The notes below the pieces were generated by a model, which was given only the letters and a program-made list of their open reading frames with translations, did not search any database and was not told the DNA's origin. The position numbers and the translations under genes were made by a program. From NCBI GenBank assembly GCA_024741835.1, contig JAENRP010000130.1, positions 3,679 to 67,678 of the forward strand: a stretch of 64,000 bases of DNA, given 5' to 3'. Within the stretch, counting starts at the first letter, position 1; every line of letters begins with the position of its first letter. Origin of the DNA: Diplocarpon mali. Taxonomy: Eukaryota > Ascomycota > Leotiomycetes > Helotiales > Drepanopezizaceae. Positions 10,915 to 21,559 of the stretch are shown here, piece after piece.

Positions 10915-13900
10915 GTTGTTGTGCGGTGCATGTTCTTGTCCTGAAGATCAGCTTCGTGGCGTGCGGTGTCGACGTTCGGCGCTTGTCCCACTTTCAAATA
11001 AGCTCTCCCTGGCGGGGTATGATTCTTCGCTTAAACCCCCCCTATCGGGCCCCACTTCTGAAGCGAGCTCTCGTGCTGAACGTCAACAATGGGAACATAT
11101 GGCTGATGATTGAAGTTACTATGAACCTTAGGCTATTACTTGAATCATATGGTCATTGCTCCAAAGGCTCCCTGTAGCGGGTGTTTGTCTTTTGATGCGG
11201 TCGGCTAGCCGAGGGGCACAGAGACTTACCAGTATTCTAAGCTGATTTGAAATATACTATCTTCTGCGTGCGCTATGATAGAGTGCAAGGATTATCGCCA
11301 GTGAACCCTCACCCATGTAGAGCTTGACAATTAGGGCAGCGAGGAATATCTTCTGCCATGGCCTCCCACATGTTGCCACACTAGAACACGATTTTTTCAA
11401 TGCCTTTATTGCTTTGCCGCTGCCTAGTACTACAGAGAATAAGTCTTGCAGCAACAAGACGTGTAGAGATCATCCTCAATTTATTCATCATCTTAGAAGA
11501 TCTTTTAGAGTACCTTGTAGGCTGTATGAGCTCCAAATTTGTTGATAGCTGTGGACCGATAGTGGCCGAAGAAGTGTGGGCAGTAGTGATAGCCTGTTCG
11601 GCTTGAGATTAACCGAGGGGGTAATCATCCATTTTAGGCCCAAGGAATTCTAATTTAGTTGTGTCGTAGATGTTACTTATATAACTATTATCTAGTGAAG
11701 ATATTCCCCAGCGTCTCTTTTATATCCGTGACTTGTTTTGTGATCATTGTAATTACATCTACAGATGAGAATCGATTACAATGAATGTATTTCTAATTCA
11801 TGATAAATACATATATTTCCACGGTATTATACTGAAGCTGCGTACTTACTTTTGAAACCCCAAGAGTCCGAAGATACGATACACCGGTTAACAACTATCA
11901 ATGACTTTTTCTTAATCAATTTGCAGATACTTATAGTCATTCTACAGTGATTCGCAGCATTTCCCTGGCCACTAAGTATAAAAATGCCGTCGTAGGGTCG
12001 ACGGAAAACTCGACTTGGCAAGACGAGTTTGTGGGGCGCGCAGTCGACTAGCATGATTTGACGATTTACACAGTTGGGCTCAAGCGGCAGGAAGAATGCA
12101 GACTCGTATGAAAACTCGCCGCAAAATCCACTCTCCGCAGTTCTGATTCTCATTTACAAGCTTCGTCCAACTTGCGACAGCTTGGTATCCAGAAATATTG
12201 GAGCGGTCATCATCCTGTCTCTCGACTTCTTCGTTTGGGGGACCAGACTCACTTATCAGAATCTGCCAGGAGTTGAGAATCGATTTCGACAACGTGAAAA
12301 AGTAGTTGACTCTCCCCAAGAAACCGCTGCTCTATCTTTCCAGAACCCTCGCCCTTCAGAATGCAAGTTTTCCAGAAGTTTCTCGTGCGCTCGGCTCAGG
12401 TGGCCGGCTTGGATAATATTCTATTTTTGATGAGTTTTGGTACCAGCCACCTGGGAAATGACGTCGGTCGGATCAAAAGGTTCGGGTGAAACGTACGACG
12501 GAAGCAGCGCGCACGGAGTGGTCGGAACCGAGCCACCCCCTGGAGCCGGCGACTTGGTCACGTCTGAGTATCATCCTATTCTTGCAAGGGTTTCGCTCGC
12601 AACAATAGTGCCACGTCCAGACTCGACATCAGCGAGACGGGGGCGAGTCCAACAAATGAGACGACGTGGAACAGAGCGATTTGCAAGCTTTATTTTCCGC
12701 GGGAGTCTTGCGATGCAGTGAGATAGTGACGTCGAGTGGATCTCTTTTGCGGAAGAAAAGAACAGAAAAAAATCCAAAAACGGTCGCTCATGGAATTGCG
12801 CTGCTGCACGGTAAATCTAAGCTCTCGCTCGAGTCGCCTAATCCTGGAGGCCAGATGGGCAAATAATCTCAAGAGGTGGCGCGTAAAGTGTTTCTCTGGC
12901 CTCACATGTTCTGATATCTGACTACCGGAGCGAGATTATAATCGATTTTAATAGTAAGGCGATGATTCTTTGCTCTTGCCATGTTTCCCTAGTCGCCAAG
13001 GGATCCAGTGTCGATTATTGCGGGGCTTTATTGACTTGGTCGCTTTTAAGCGAGACACGACTATTTTATTTTGCTCCTACAATACAGCATACATCAACTC
13101 ATAATCATTAAAATAAGTATTTGATGCGATCTGCAGTATATCTGGATGCCCGGGTATAGTATCAATCATTCAGAGTATTGCAGTTACATACTATGTACAA
13201 CCCAGGGTACACTACAGGTACCCCTTCAATGTTGCCTGGTTTGATCCTTGATTAGCGACACACGCTGGGCGAAGCTTTCCCGATGTACAACCAGATGCAG
13301 CGATCCACAGCCCAGAGTCCGCTGGCGCTAAAAAGTTTCCTCTGGAGTGGTTTCCCCGTTGTCACAATCTCAAGGTGCCAAGCGCATGATCCCAGCCGCT
13401 GAAAATACACGCTATCACCCAGTTGCCACGCCGCAAGAAAGGAGTTTCCGAGTCGAATCTTCGGATCTGCAAACACCACGATATGGGAATCGGCAGTCTC
13501 GGAGCCCGACTCCCGAGCGGTAACCTCCAACTACTCGCTTCGATCCTGGGACGTAGCTCAGGCATCAGAAATGAAGGCGGGAGCTCAGGACAGAAGACAA
13601 AAGTCGATATCCTTGCAACCATCTCCTGATCAGAGAGCTGATAGAGGAGCCTGTGGTAACGCGATAGGGAACATGAGACAAAGCGGAGGCTCGTGATTCT
13701 CGCGGCTGCGCTATCCGCTATGTCTGTGAGAATAGCTCAAGCTGCCAGGCCATGCAGGTGAAGAAAATATGAAAAGATAGCCTGGAAATCGGAGCCTAAA
13801 CATCTGATAGAGGATAATAGGACGTTATACCTATGATGGAGACTATCAGTGTGACTATCTCTTCAGAACAAGCCCCTTAGCATCACACGTGGGAAGATGG

Positions 13901-13999
13901 GTTTTGTGAGTGATTAATTTCGACATTAATTTACTTTTATCGTGGTTTCGGAGCCATTCGCTCAGACACAATTTTTTAATAAAAAACTTGGCCATCTAG
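10915..13999. other. 3.1-kb unique region without a recognisable gene
   Basis: This is moderate-GC sequence, presumably holding the MlrC-like promoter at its left end. Several short overlapping frames on both strands are present (11827-12153 minus, 12074-12430 plus, 12437-12721 plus, 13252-13530 minus, 13362-13622 minus). None has a domain, a convincing start with splice sites, or composition unlike its shadow frame. A 75-codon stop-to-stop frame on the minus strand at about 11388-11613 has gene-like composition and could be a fragment of a decayed gene. I find no repeats and no RIP-like bias. Confidence 0.5.
13252..13530 (-). CDS. Possible small hypothetical frame (weak)
   Basis: A 92-codon frame on the minus strand, bounded upstream by a stop and opened only by a TTG. 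The translation looks mixed hydrophobic and aromatic rather than repetitive (for example SFLAAWQLGDSVYFQRL), which is why it is listed. It has no ATG, no signal peptide and no evident partner exon. A neighbouring frame (13362-13622) starts with ATG but overlaps it out of register. It may be an exon or remnant; chance is about as likely. Confidence 0.15.
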   Translation of the reverse strand: MEVTARESGSETADSHIVVFADPKIRLGNSFLAAWQLGDSVYFQRLGSCAWHLEIVTTGKPLQRKLFSASGLWAVDRCIWLYIGKASPSVCR

Positions 14000-15390
14000 T
14001 CAGAACGCCGCCCCGATGAATATCTCCTCACCACTCGCTCTTCGAGAACTCATCGAGGTGATTGAGGATATTCTACAATGGCGCCGCATATACATCTTGA
14101 GATCGCTGGAAGCCCTGCGCGAAGATGCTCGCCCTGAGCCCGGAACAGACCCGAATGCCGACGCGGTACCAGCCGAGCCGGATAGCCATCGCTCGATATT
14201 CCCGCCCGACAGTTCCTGGAAATCTCTGAATGTGGTCTGGCTCAGGAACGAATGGTCTTTGATTCGAGGGGAGGTGAAATCATCCTCGTGTCTTGGAGAT
14301 TGAGGGGATTGCGGGAGCCCCAATTCGGATGCGTCATACGCGCCAGAAGATCTGCGTAGTAGCGCAAGAGGATAGGAGAGAGTAGGAGGGTTGCCTTTCA
14401 TGTCGATGGGGAATATCGTTCGCCTGGGCGTTTCTATTCTTCCGGCAGTCGTAGAGAGGGCCGCGGAGGAGTCTGGATATGACATCCGGCCAAAACCAAA
14501 TGTTGAGGGAGCTCGAAGGGCCGTGAGGCCGTTGGATGGGTATTCGCTAGTCGTAGACTCGTAGCTTGGTGAATGATGTCCGATACTTTCTTCGGACAAC
14601 GACCAGAAAGACCTTACTCGTCGGCGATCAGCCGAGAGCCGTGGCGAGCCAGGTGTTCTGGGAATGAGAATCATTGGCGGGGATGAGGGTCGGCGGGTTT
14701 GCATCGTAGTACTGGGAGCCATGGGCACCAAGCCACCGCGGTAGAACGATCTAAGCGAGGATGAAGAGGGATGGGAAGCCAATGGATGTCTCTCCTCATC
14801 CTCGTATATGTTAGGATATGAGATTGAGCCATGGCGTGCCCGGGAAGAAGAAATTCCAGGTCCCTTTTGGCGCGGGAGTGTTCGAGAACGCTTCATGTTG
14901 GGATTAAACAGTGCATGTGTTTCCACGAATGCTGTCACGGACGGCGTCATGGGAGCGTTCGACGCCATTGGTGTCATCGGAACCTGAAGAGTGGCTGGAG
15001 GCGACTGAAGAAATGGGTTTCGAACCAAAGGGCTTACAGCATCTTCGGTACCTATCGTGTATGACCCATCTTTCAGGCTCGAGTCTGACGGGCGGAAAGC
15101 CCTGGCCTCGTTGACCTCAATCAGACCTTCCTCAATATCGAATTGGCGTTTAGAGTTTATGCGTTGATACTGGCCATAAAAGGAGTAACCAGGAGTTACG
15201 ATGATAGAGAAAGCCACCACTCCGACTAAAACCAAGGCGAGTATTTGTTCTCGTTGTGCCTGAACCTCTGTAAATGAGGTCTAAGAACCAAGAGTCAGCA
15301 AGTGTTCAGGTAGTCTACTTCGAATCTAAAGCCACCGTGGGTTTGGTGGGATACTGACTGCTTCGGAGCGTAATGAATGAAGGGAGCCAT
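14000..15390 (-). CDS. Fungal single-pass membrane protein with long Ser/Pro/Arg-rich tail (two exons, predicted)
   Basis: The long open frame at 14000-15235 has no ATG at its start and extends upstream in frame. I model exon 1 at 15355-15390 (MAPFIHYAPKQS; ATG in a good context, GAAATGG) and exon 2 at 15280-14000, giving 438 residues. A transmembrane segment (about residues 24-40, ILALVLVGVVAFSIIV) lies near the N-terminus and no signal peptide is needed. The rest is low-complexity, rich in Ser, Pro and Arg, and probably disordered. It carries several R-R-x-S sites (RRPS, RRSS, RRASS, RRAS), consensus for PKA-type kinases. I do not recognise a family. A membrane-anchored regulatory or scaffold protein fits what is seen but is inference. 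No RIP damage. Confidence 0.65.
15281..15354 (-). other. Predicted 74-bp intron of the membrane-protein gene
   Basis: On the minus strand the donor is GTATCC (weak), the branch site is TTGCTGAC at about 15293-15300 and the acceptor is GTTCTTAG at 15281. This joins exon 1 and exon 2 in phase 0. Length and branch-to-acceptor distance are typical of filamentous ascomycetes. A second acceptor (TTTACAG, 15268-15274) would break the frame with this donor. The short 5' exon is the least certain part of the model. Confidence 0.45.
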
Positions 15391-16057
15391 TTCGAGTAAA
15401 AATATCGGAAAGCTCACGACAAAAAAAGTTCCAGCTCAATGATTGCGTGTGAGGCTTCTGCAATAAGCTGATGGGCGACATCCTTTGAAGTGATTCTCGT
15501 CGGGGGGAAAAAAGAGCTGGGATCGAAAGGTTGAAAGAGTATCCTTGAAGTGACCGTGTACTGCCTGGTTGGAAGATTGGTATTCAATCAGATATGAACC
15601 AGTAGAAGCGAATTGAGATAAGATATTTATTTCCTTGCTCTCGGTGGGAGCATCACATCAAATATGAAGACGGTCAGGCTACAACATAGCGGTAGAAGTT
15701 TTCGTGCCTGAACTTCGAGCTTCTGCGAGACCGAAGGCCTCGCATCTCGGGGAGTTCACACGGGACGAAACCGTTCGGTCCTGAGCATCATAATCAAACG
15801 CCTGCGTGCCTGGAGATCAAGAGCCAACTGGCAGATCAGATTTCCGCCGTGCATTAGAGCTGGTACGCAAGACAAGCAGACGCGCTCGTTCATTGAGCTC
15901 ACAGGTCCGATGGGCAAAGGGCTGAAACGAAACTCGAAGTCGGCCGAGAGCCAGAAGCTAAGTTATGACGATATTCTGACTGGGTTGGTCGGGCATGCGA
16001 CCATCCTTACATAACACAGAGCATAGTAGGGCCTGAAGGGGGCATCTCCAAATAACT
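15391..16057. other. Unique upstream region of the membrane-protein gene
   Basis: The likely promoter and 5' leader of the 14000-15390 gene. The minus-strand sequence just upstream is briefly open (AHQLIAEASHAIIELEL) and then hits a stop, so a longer 5' exon cannot be excluded. No other gene, repeat or RIP bias is seen. Composition drops to AT-rich near 16058. Confidence 0.5.
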
Positions 16058-16641
16058 GGTGTGATAGGGAGTTGTATTAGACTCGGAGGAGTAAACTCCG
16101 AGGGAAGATATTTATTGTACATCTAGGTGCCTGAGGCACCCTAAGTGCTGACTAATACCACCCTTTTCATTTAGGAAGGTATTTACTCCCCTTAGCACGC
16201 ACGAAGCCCCTTGAGTGATCTAGTGCCAGATACTATACTAGCTAGTAGAAAAGCAGCTAGTATATGGAAATAAGCAAAGAATAATAGACCGATTATAACT
16301 CATATCTTATAATAGGTCATATATACTAGACCTCTAGTCTATATCCTACCTAGTTAGTAAAATAAGCAAAGGATAGCTTATAGCATATATCTTGTCTTCT
16401 ATCCAGATATAGCTATAAAGATACTAGAGTTTAGTAACTCTATTATTAGTATTAATCCGCGCTCTATAATCGAGAAGGGCGAATAAAAACGCGTATATTA
16501 CAACTGGCTAGTAATAACCATCCTACGGGAATAGCGCGACTATCGCAGGAAAGCCGCCTAGATCTGAGTTTTTAATGATCTTATATATAGTAAGCCTTAG
16601 CAATCGAACGCACTGCTTTTGGCAATTTGAAGGCCGCATTG
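16058..16641 (-). mobile_element. Element F, 3' end (probable 3' LTR and downstream pol)
   Basis: Composition changes at about 16058, from unique DNA to AT-rich RIP-type sequence beginning TGTGATAGGGAG. F reads right to left (its RT, RNase H and integrase are on the minus strand further right), so its 3' LTR should lie here. The partner LTR is outside the window, so the boundary cannot be proved. Two perfect short hairpins lie near the edge: CTCGGAG/CTCCGAG (16082-16088, 16096-16102) and GGTGCC/GGCACC (16126-16131, 16135-16140). Confidence 0.5.
16637..16641. repeat. Target-site duplication CATTG, left copy (element G)
   Basis: CATTG precedes the G 5' LTR and recurs at 32855-32859 directly after the G 3' LTR. 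Confidence 0.85.
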
Positions 16642-16845
16642 TGTAACGGTTGTCACCTGACTAGGGATCACGTGCTTCGATCACCTGATTGGGCGTGCGC
16701 TTAGACTAGCGCCCTTGCTTAGCGCATATATATATATATACTGTAGATTCCTTATACCTTAGAGCTTCCCTCCTTAATTGAATATTCTAAGGATGAATCG
16801 GGCCCCTTGTATTGCGCAGTGCTGTATTATACTTGTGCTATCATA
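16642..16845 (+). repeat. Element G 5' LTR (204 bp)
   Basis: A direct repeat of 32651-32854, same length, differing mainly by transitions of RIP type. Contains one CACGTG and an alternating TA tract. Confidence 0.88.
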
Positions 16846-16877
16846 TTATATTTAATTCCTTAGTCTTTAAATGCAGG

Positions 16878-16882
16878 CTATA
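16878..16882. repeat. Target-site duplication CTATA, left copy (element D1)
   Basis: CTATA is repeated at 31804-31808 after the D1 3' LTR. Confidence 0.85.
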
Positions 16883-17142
16883 TGTTACGGCCGCATCACG
16901 TGCATATCACGTGAACGGTTATATCACGTGTCGAAGTCAGGTGCACGCTAATGCTAAGGTAGCGAGGTGGCTGGATCATGTGCACGCTAGCGAAGCACCT
17001 GTACTTATTCTGAAGGAGCTCTATTAGAGACTTTCTCTTCTTCTTTATCTTTTCTTCTTAATTATATAGCATACCTCTTAAGGTAATATAGTCAGCGTCA
17101 TTCGATTCTCGCCTTTTATACGCTTAAGAGCAAGTTGTAATA
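16883..17142 (+). repeat. D1 5' LTR (260 bp) with three CACGTG boxes
   Basis: Pairs with 31544-31803. CACGTG occurs at 16897, 16908 and 16925, within 34 bp. The 3' copy has lost most of them to TATG/TACG changes, as expected from RIP. Confidence 0.9.
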
Positions 17143-17143
17143 T

Positions 17144-17153
17144 AAGAAAAGAT
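17144..17153 (+). promoter_or_regulatory. D1 candidate self-priming site
   Basis: AAGAAAAGAT starts one base after the LTR and is the exact reverse complement of ATCTTTTCTT at 17047-17056 inside the same LTR. D2 has the same arrangement (41433-41442 against 41338-41347). No tRNA-like primer-binding site is seen. This is the layout of Tf1-type self-priming elements. The match is short and lies in a pyrimidine-rich tract, so chance is possible. Confidence 0.4.
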
Positions 17154-17431
17154 CAACTCAACCTCTGCTAAGAAGCTTAATATCTACTTCCTTTAGAATT
17201 GTCACTTCGAACTGCCTTAAGCAACTCGATCTCTCGATCTCGATACTTTTATTACAAACTGTCCTAAGCAACTCGTATATAGCGCCTAGATCTTACTAAT
17301 CTAGTTTTTAAAGAAAGCTGAGTAATAACCTTTAAATACGAGATTAGCTCGTTTTCTCGATTAATCTACTCTATTTTATAAATGGAAATTCACCTTTAAT
17401 TTTAATTTAAAAAAAAAAAATCATTTACTAT

Positions 17432-17625
17432 ATTGAGCTTAAGTGAGTCGGCGCAGTAGGTAACGGAAACTTCTAGAGGTCGATGGTCGATATATTGGTA
17501 AGAGTTAGGGAAGGAAGGTTACCCCTTTCTTACCTACAGCTATATACGTGTCAACATCCTACTGACTAAGCAGTAGGGTCACATGACAATACATCGGAGT
17601 GATGGCTGTATCACCCATCTCAACA
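17432..17625. mobile_element. 194-bp insertion in D1, absent from D2
   Basis: D1 carries this segment between two copies of TACTAT (17426-17431 and 17626-17631) where D2 (about 41.72 kb) has only one related site. The insert starts ATTGAG and ends CTCAACA, giving a short TTGAG/CTCAA terminal match. It contains a perfect CCTACTG/CAGTAGG hairpin near 17557-17576. It keeps many CpA and TpG steps, so it is less RIP-mutated than its host. It has no coding capacity. It could be a miniature inverted-repeat element or a SINE-like piece. Confidence 0.55.
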
Positions 17626-18531
17626 TACTATGCCCTCGCTTCGCTAGCGTAGGCTGCTACTTAGAGTAGTATAATAACTTTTCTCTTTTTAACTCTCTCC
17701 CTCCTTTATAAATACTTTATACTACTCTTTTTTATCGACCTTATACTTATTGATAATATACTTATTAATAACTCTCCTTATACTCTTTAATACTCTCCCT
17801 TTTTTGCGAAAGCTTTAAATATAATTCGACTCTTTGAAGACCCCTCCTTGCGAATAAGTCGTCGACCTTCTCTACACTTCCCGTTGACCTATACTTATTA
17901 ACAACTCTCCTTATACTCTTTAAAGCCTTTTACTCCTTCCTTCGAAACACTTAGGTACGAAACTAAAGGACCTATACTTATATATATATATAAAGACTTA
18001 GTTAGCCTTAGTAGGTTATACTATACTATTAGAGACTAAGTCAACTTTAGTAGAGTAATAAGCTTTAGATCCTTAAACCCTACTTCCCTAGATTTGCACT
18101 ATACCTTTAGGCAACCTTATTGCAACTCCTAATTAGTAAAGAGACGTGATCTTAAAGTAAAACCTTCTTTCTTAAGATCTATAAACCTACGATACCTTAA
18201 TATATACTCTACTAGAAGGCTTTAAGAATGTATATAGCTCTGCCTATATTGATCTTCCCCCTTTTAAATAGGTCACTATTTAATATTAGGTCCCTTTAGA
18301 TTAAATTAGATAATATAAAGAGAGTTAGTACTTATGACCTCTAATCTTATGCCACTTAAGAGAAGTGAAAGGTTAACTGCACCTCTACTACCAGGCCTTA
18401 CTACTATTAGTTCTATAGGCCTTACTACCACTAGTTCCATTAGTTCTATAAGTCTTACTGCTAACCCTAGTCTTAGAGATATTCCCTCTCTTAAGCCTAC
18501 TTAAAAAGAAACCTCTCTTAATACCGATTTC

Positions 18532-18554
18532 ACTCTTAGTCTTAGATTGCAAGT
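18532..18554 (+). repeat. 23-bp palindromic unit in D1 gag (degenerate)
   Basis: ACTCTTAGTCT, T, AGATTGCAAGT, encoding TLSLRLQV. The orthologous D2 unit (42450) keeps the better form. Confidence 0.7.
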
Positions 18555-20303
18555 GGATTCTTAAAATACTCCCTTTCTATCGATTAAAGTTAAGGAAAAA
18601 CTGACATCTACCTTTACTATATTAGCCCCTCTCTTTTTAGCTGCTTAATAGGCCGAAATCGCAAACCTTATTAGCGCTACTATAGCCGCTGCTCTTTAAA
18701 ATAATGCTACCGCCCCTTCTTCCTTAAGTGCTAGCCCTTAGAACACTTGGTCCTTTACCGCCGACTTGCTACCTCCCTTAGACTACTACCTCTTAATCAT
18801 CCGACCTTTAGTCTTAGCTATTAACCCTTATCAAATCAAATACCCTTAAACCCATTTTAGCAACTACTAAAGCGAAATTACTTATAATACTTAAAAGATA
18901 GCTATAAAGGTATTTATTTAAAAGTACTTAAGCAACTTCACTTTAGAAGAGGACTAGATTACTGCCTACTTTAAGTGTATAATAGGTAAAGCTTAGAACT
19001 TAATCTTATAATATATAGATCCTATCTTTATTAATAAGTTTATATACGCTATTGATATCCTTAGGGTCTTAGATTAAAGGTTCTTTAATTATAACTATAT
19101 TTAGTCTACTAAGCTTAAATATAGCAAGCTAACTATAGGTTTAATATTATATAATAAGTTCTGATTTAAGTTTATTACCTTTGCAATAGCTAGTAAGATT
19201 GATTAATCTTACTAATTCGATAACATTTATAAAAAGGTCTCCTTAGCCTTAAAAAACGACCTTTAAGTAAAGAAGTATAAAATGAATAATAATTATACTA
19301 CTTTAAATAAGTTCTTAGCTATTATAGACCGTAAGGCTTATAATATCAAATAAGAAGAAGCTTATAACGCTTGATAAGTCGCTCCTGCTATTGCATTCTC
19401 CCCTTTAAAGGACCGCGTCCTTAGCATACTAAAAAGGAAGTTATAAAGACCTATAGCTATAGCTACTTCCCTAGCTCCTTGCACTTATTCCCTCTTACCA
19501 GCGGCCTATTAAGAAAGGTCTGCCAGCCTAAAGCCGTCGTTTAGTCTCTATTATAACTATAAAGCCCTTGGTCACTATATAACAGACTGCCTTAAGTTAA
19601 AGAAGTAGGGCGAGTTTATAATAGCTAAAGTTAAGATAGAAAATGACCTACTATTAGGAAACTATTAAGCTATAGCAAAGAATCCTACTATAGTATAAGT
19701 TATAATTTATAAAAAGACTTAGATTTTAATTCCCGCCTATTAATAGGCGGCCGCTAGTTCTTAGTTCTTATAGAACTAGCTTAAAATAGATCATTTATTA
19801 AAATAGTTACTTATATTAATAATAGAGCTAATATTTTCAGTATTATTAAGACGTCTTTAGTATACTAGCTCTCTTAAAGACTTAGGGTGAAGTTTATTAA
19901 ACTGCTTAAACCGATTACCCCTATTAGCTATAATAGCCTTAAAGGAGAAACTATTTAATTCGCTATCTTACTTACCCTTATAATCGATAGGCGATAAATA
20001 AACTTCCCTTTCTTAATTATAAGCTTAGAAGCTACTGACGTTTTAATTAGTAGGAAGTTCCTAAAGTACTATAACCTTAAATAATCCTATAGAAAGGGAA
20101 AAAATAGTATCTTTTAACTTAAAGATATGCCTATTGTCCTCTACTTTAATTAATGCGTACTAATCGATCTCTTATAGCTAATAAAATCCCTAATGGCCTA
20201 GTAAGATATCGATTGTCAAGTAGCTATAATAGATACTAAGGACAAAGACCTAAGAATGGCCTAAGCCTAGCTCTTAGTGCTAGCAAGTAAGAACTCGAAT
20301 CCT

Positions 20304-20371
20304 ACTCCTAATCCTAGTTTGCAAGTGAAAACTGCAAACTTAAATTCCACTCCTAGTCCTAGCCTATAAGT
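20304..20371 (+). repeat. Two 23-bp palindromic units, D1 PR-RT linker
   Basis: Units at 20304-20326 and 20349-20371, 45 bp apart, in frame with the protease (TPNPSLQV, then TPSPSL-stop-V, a RIP stop at Arg or Gln). D2 has three units at this place. Confidence 0.85.
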
Positions 20372-20881
20372 GGCCTCTTATAGACTTAAGGATAGCAGTT
20401 TCTTTAAAGACTTAAAAAGAGATCTAAACTATATAAAGAAGGCCTTATTAAAAGTATTAAACTTCCTACTCCCTCTCTTAGTAAAGAGAACCGCTCCTTT
20501 GAAGACAGCTTGCTAGATTAGCCTGATTTTAGCCTTAGCAATCGGCGCCCTTTACTACCGCTTTATAACTAGGGCAAAACGAGCTATATAAACTTAAGAA
20601 CTGGCGCCTAAAGAGTTTATATTTATAAGCTTTATTTACGATTTAGATTAAGAAATCAATCGCCGAGAATCGGTTAAGCAAGCTGAAATTAGCTCCCTTA
20701 GCCTTAGTTCGGCGCTATAAGCTAAGTATAAGAGCAACAACGAGCTAATAGACTAGAAGCTCCCGCCTTAGTACGCTAAGTTTAAGAATATCTTTAGTCG
20801 CTAGGCCTTTAATCAGCTGTTAGAACCTAGACTAAGGGTAGATTATAAAATCGAGCTAATAGGTAAGAACAACTTAATAAT

Positions 20882-20886
20882 CAAAC
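20882..20886. repeat. Target-site duplication CAAAC, left copy (element A1)
   Basis: Repeated at 28465-28469. The uninterrupted D2 copy reads CGAACCCCTTTG at the same place, confirming the insertion point. Confidence 0.92.
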
Positions 20887-21202
20887 TGTAACGATACAGA
20901 ACCGCCAAAGTGCGAGATCAAGTATAGGAGTAAGAAGTGGTGCAAAAGGCGTATTCTATAGGTCTAATACGAAGGAAACGAAGAAGTTAGAGAGCCCTCC
21001 CTATAGGAGAGCCCTTCTCCCTTATATATATTAGCAGCTTAAGGCTCTTTGCCTATTTATATAATATTATATAAGAATATCCTTTTGCACCTTTAGGGTC
21101 GATTCGAAATAACCTTATATCGAATCGAGATTGTAAAACCTTAAAACGCTATAAATACTATACTCCTGGGTAATTGCATTAGTTGGGGGTGCAGCTATTA
21201 TA
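20887..21202 (-). repeat. A1 3' LTR (316 bp)
   Basis: Same length as 28149-28464. Its outer end is intact (TGTAACG) and its inner end is RIP-altered (ATTATA for GTTACA). Confidence 0.92.
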
Positions 21203-21559
21203 CTACCTCTCCCCTTTAAGAACGCTTGCTTATAAGCGTTAGTAGGTTGTAACGATTTTTATATAGTGATATACTTAGCGCGTTATTATGCGAATAGTAC
21301 TATTCTGTATTTGGTTTAGCGTAAGTCGCATTATATACTTAAATTTGTTTTTCCCTTTATAGGATCTTCCTTTCTTAGTATAATAACTATATATAATTGC
21401 ATAAGTCCCCTACTTCTACTACTATAGTATAGGGCTAATGTATAGTAGTAGAAATAATTACTACTACTACTACTAACTACTATAAGTAAGTTTACCTTAG
21501 TCTAGGGTCGAATCGCGTCTAATATATATAATGCCGATCCCTTTGCTATTAGGCGCCCT

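Larger units (their letters stand above)
18349..20881 (+). pseudogene. D1 gag, protease and PR-RT linker (RIP-inactivated)
   Basis: The frame opens with ATG at 18349 (MPLKRSERL); D2 has ATA there. A zinc knuckle lies at about 19548-19600, where Tyr replaces the first Cys positions before G-H-Y-I-T-D-C. A protease-type segment follows at about 19.79-20.18 kb, then a linker with two palindromic 23-bp units (20304, 20349) encoding T-P-x-P. Stops are nearly all TAG/TAA at Gln or Trp positions. The frame is cut at 20887 by A1 and resumes at 28470. Confidence 0.75.

Noticed and set aside
9499..11113. Long plus-strand frames (168, 282 and 219 codons) opposite the MlrC-like gene
   Set aside because: They are shadows of a GC-rich gene. 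They contain no domain and overlap one another, whereas the minus-strand frame has every family motif.
11827..12430. Overlapping 108- and 118-codon frames on opposite strands as genes
   Set aside because: Neither has a recognisable domain, signal peptide or splice-supported extension, and each could be the other's shadow.
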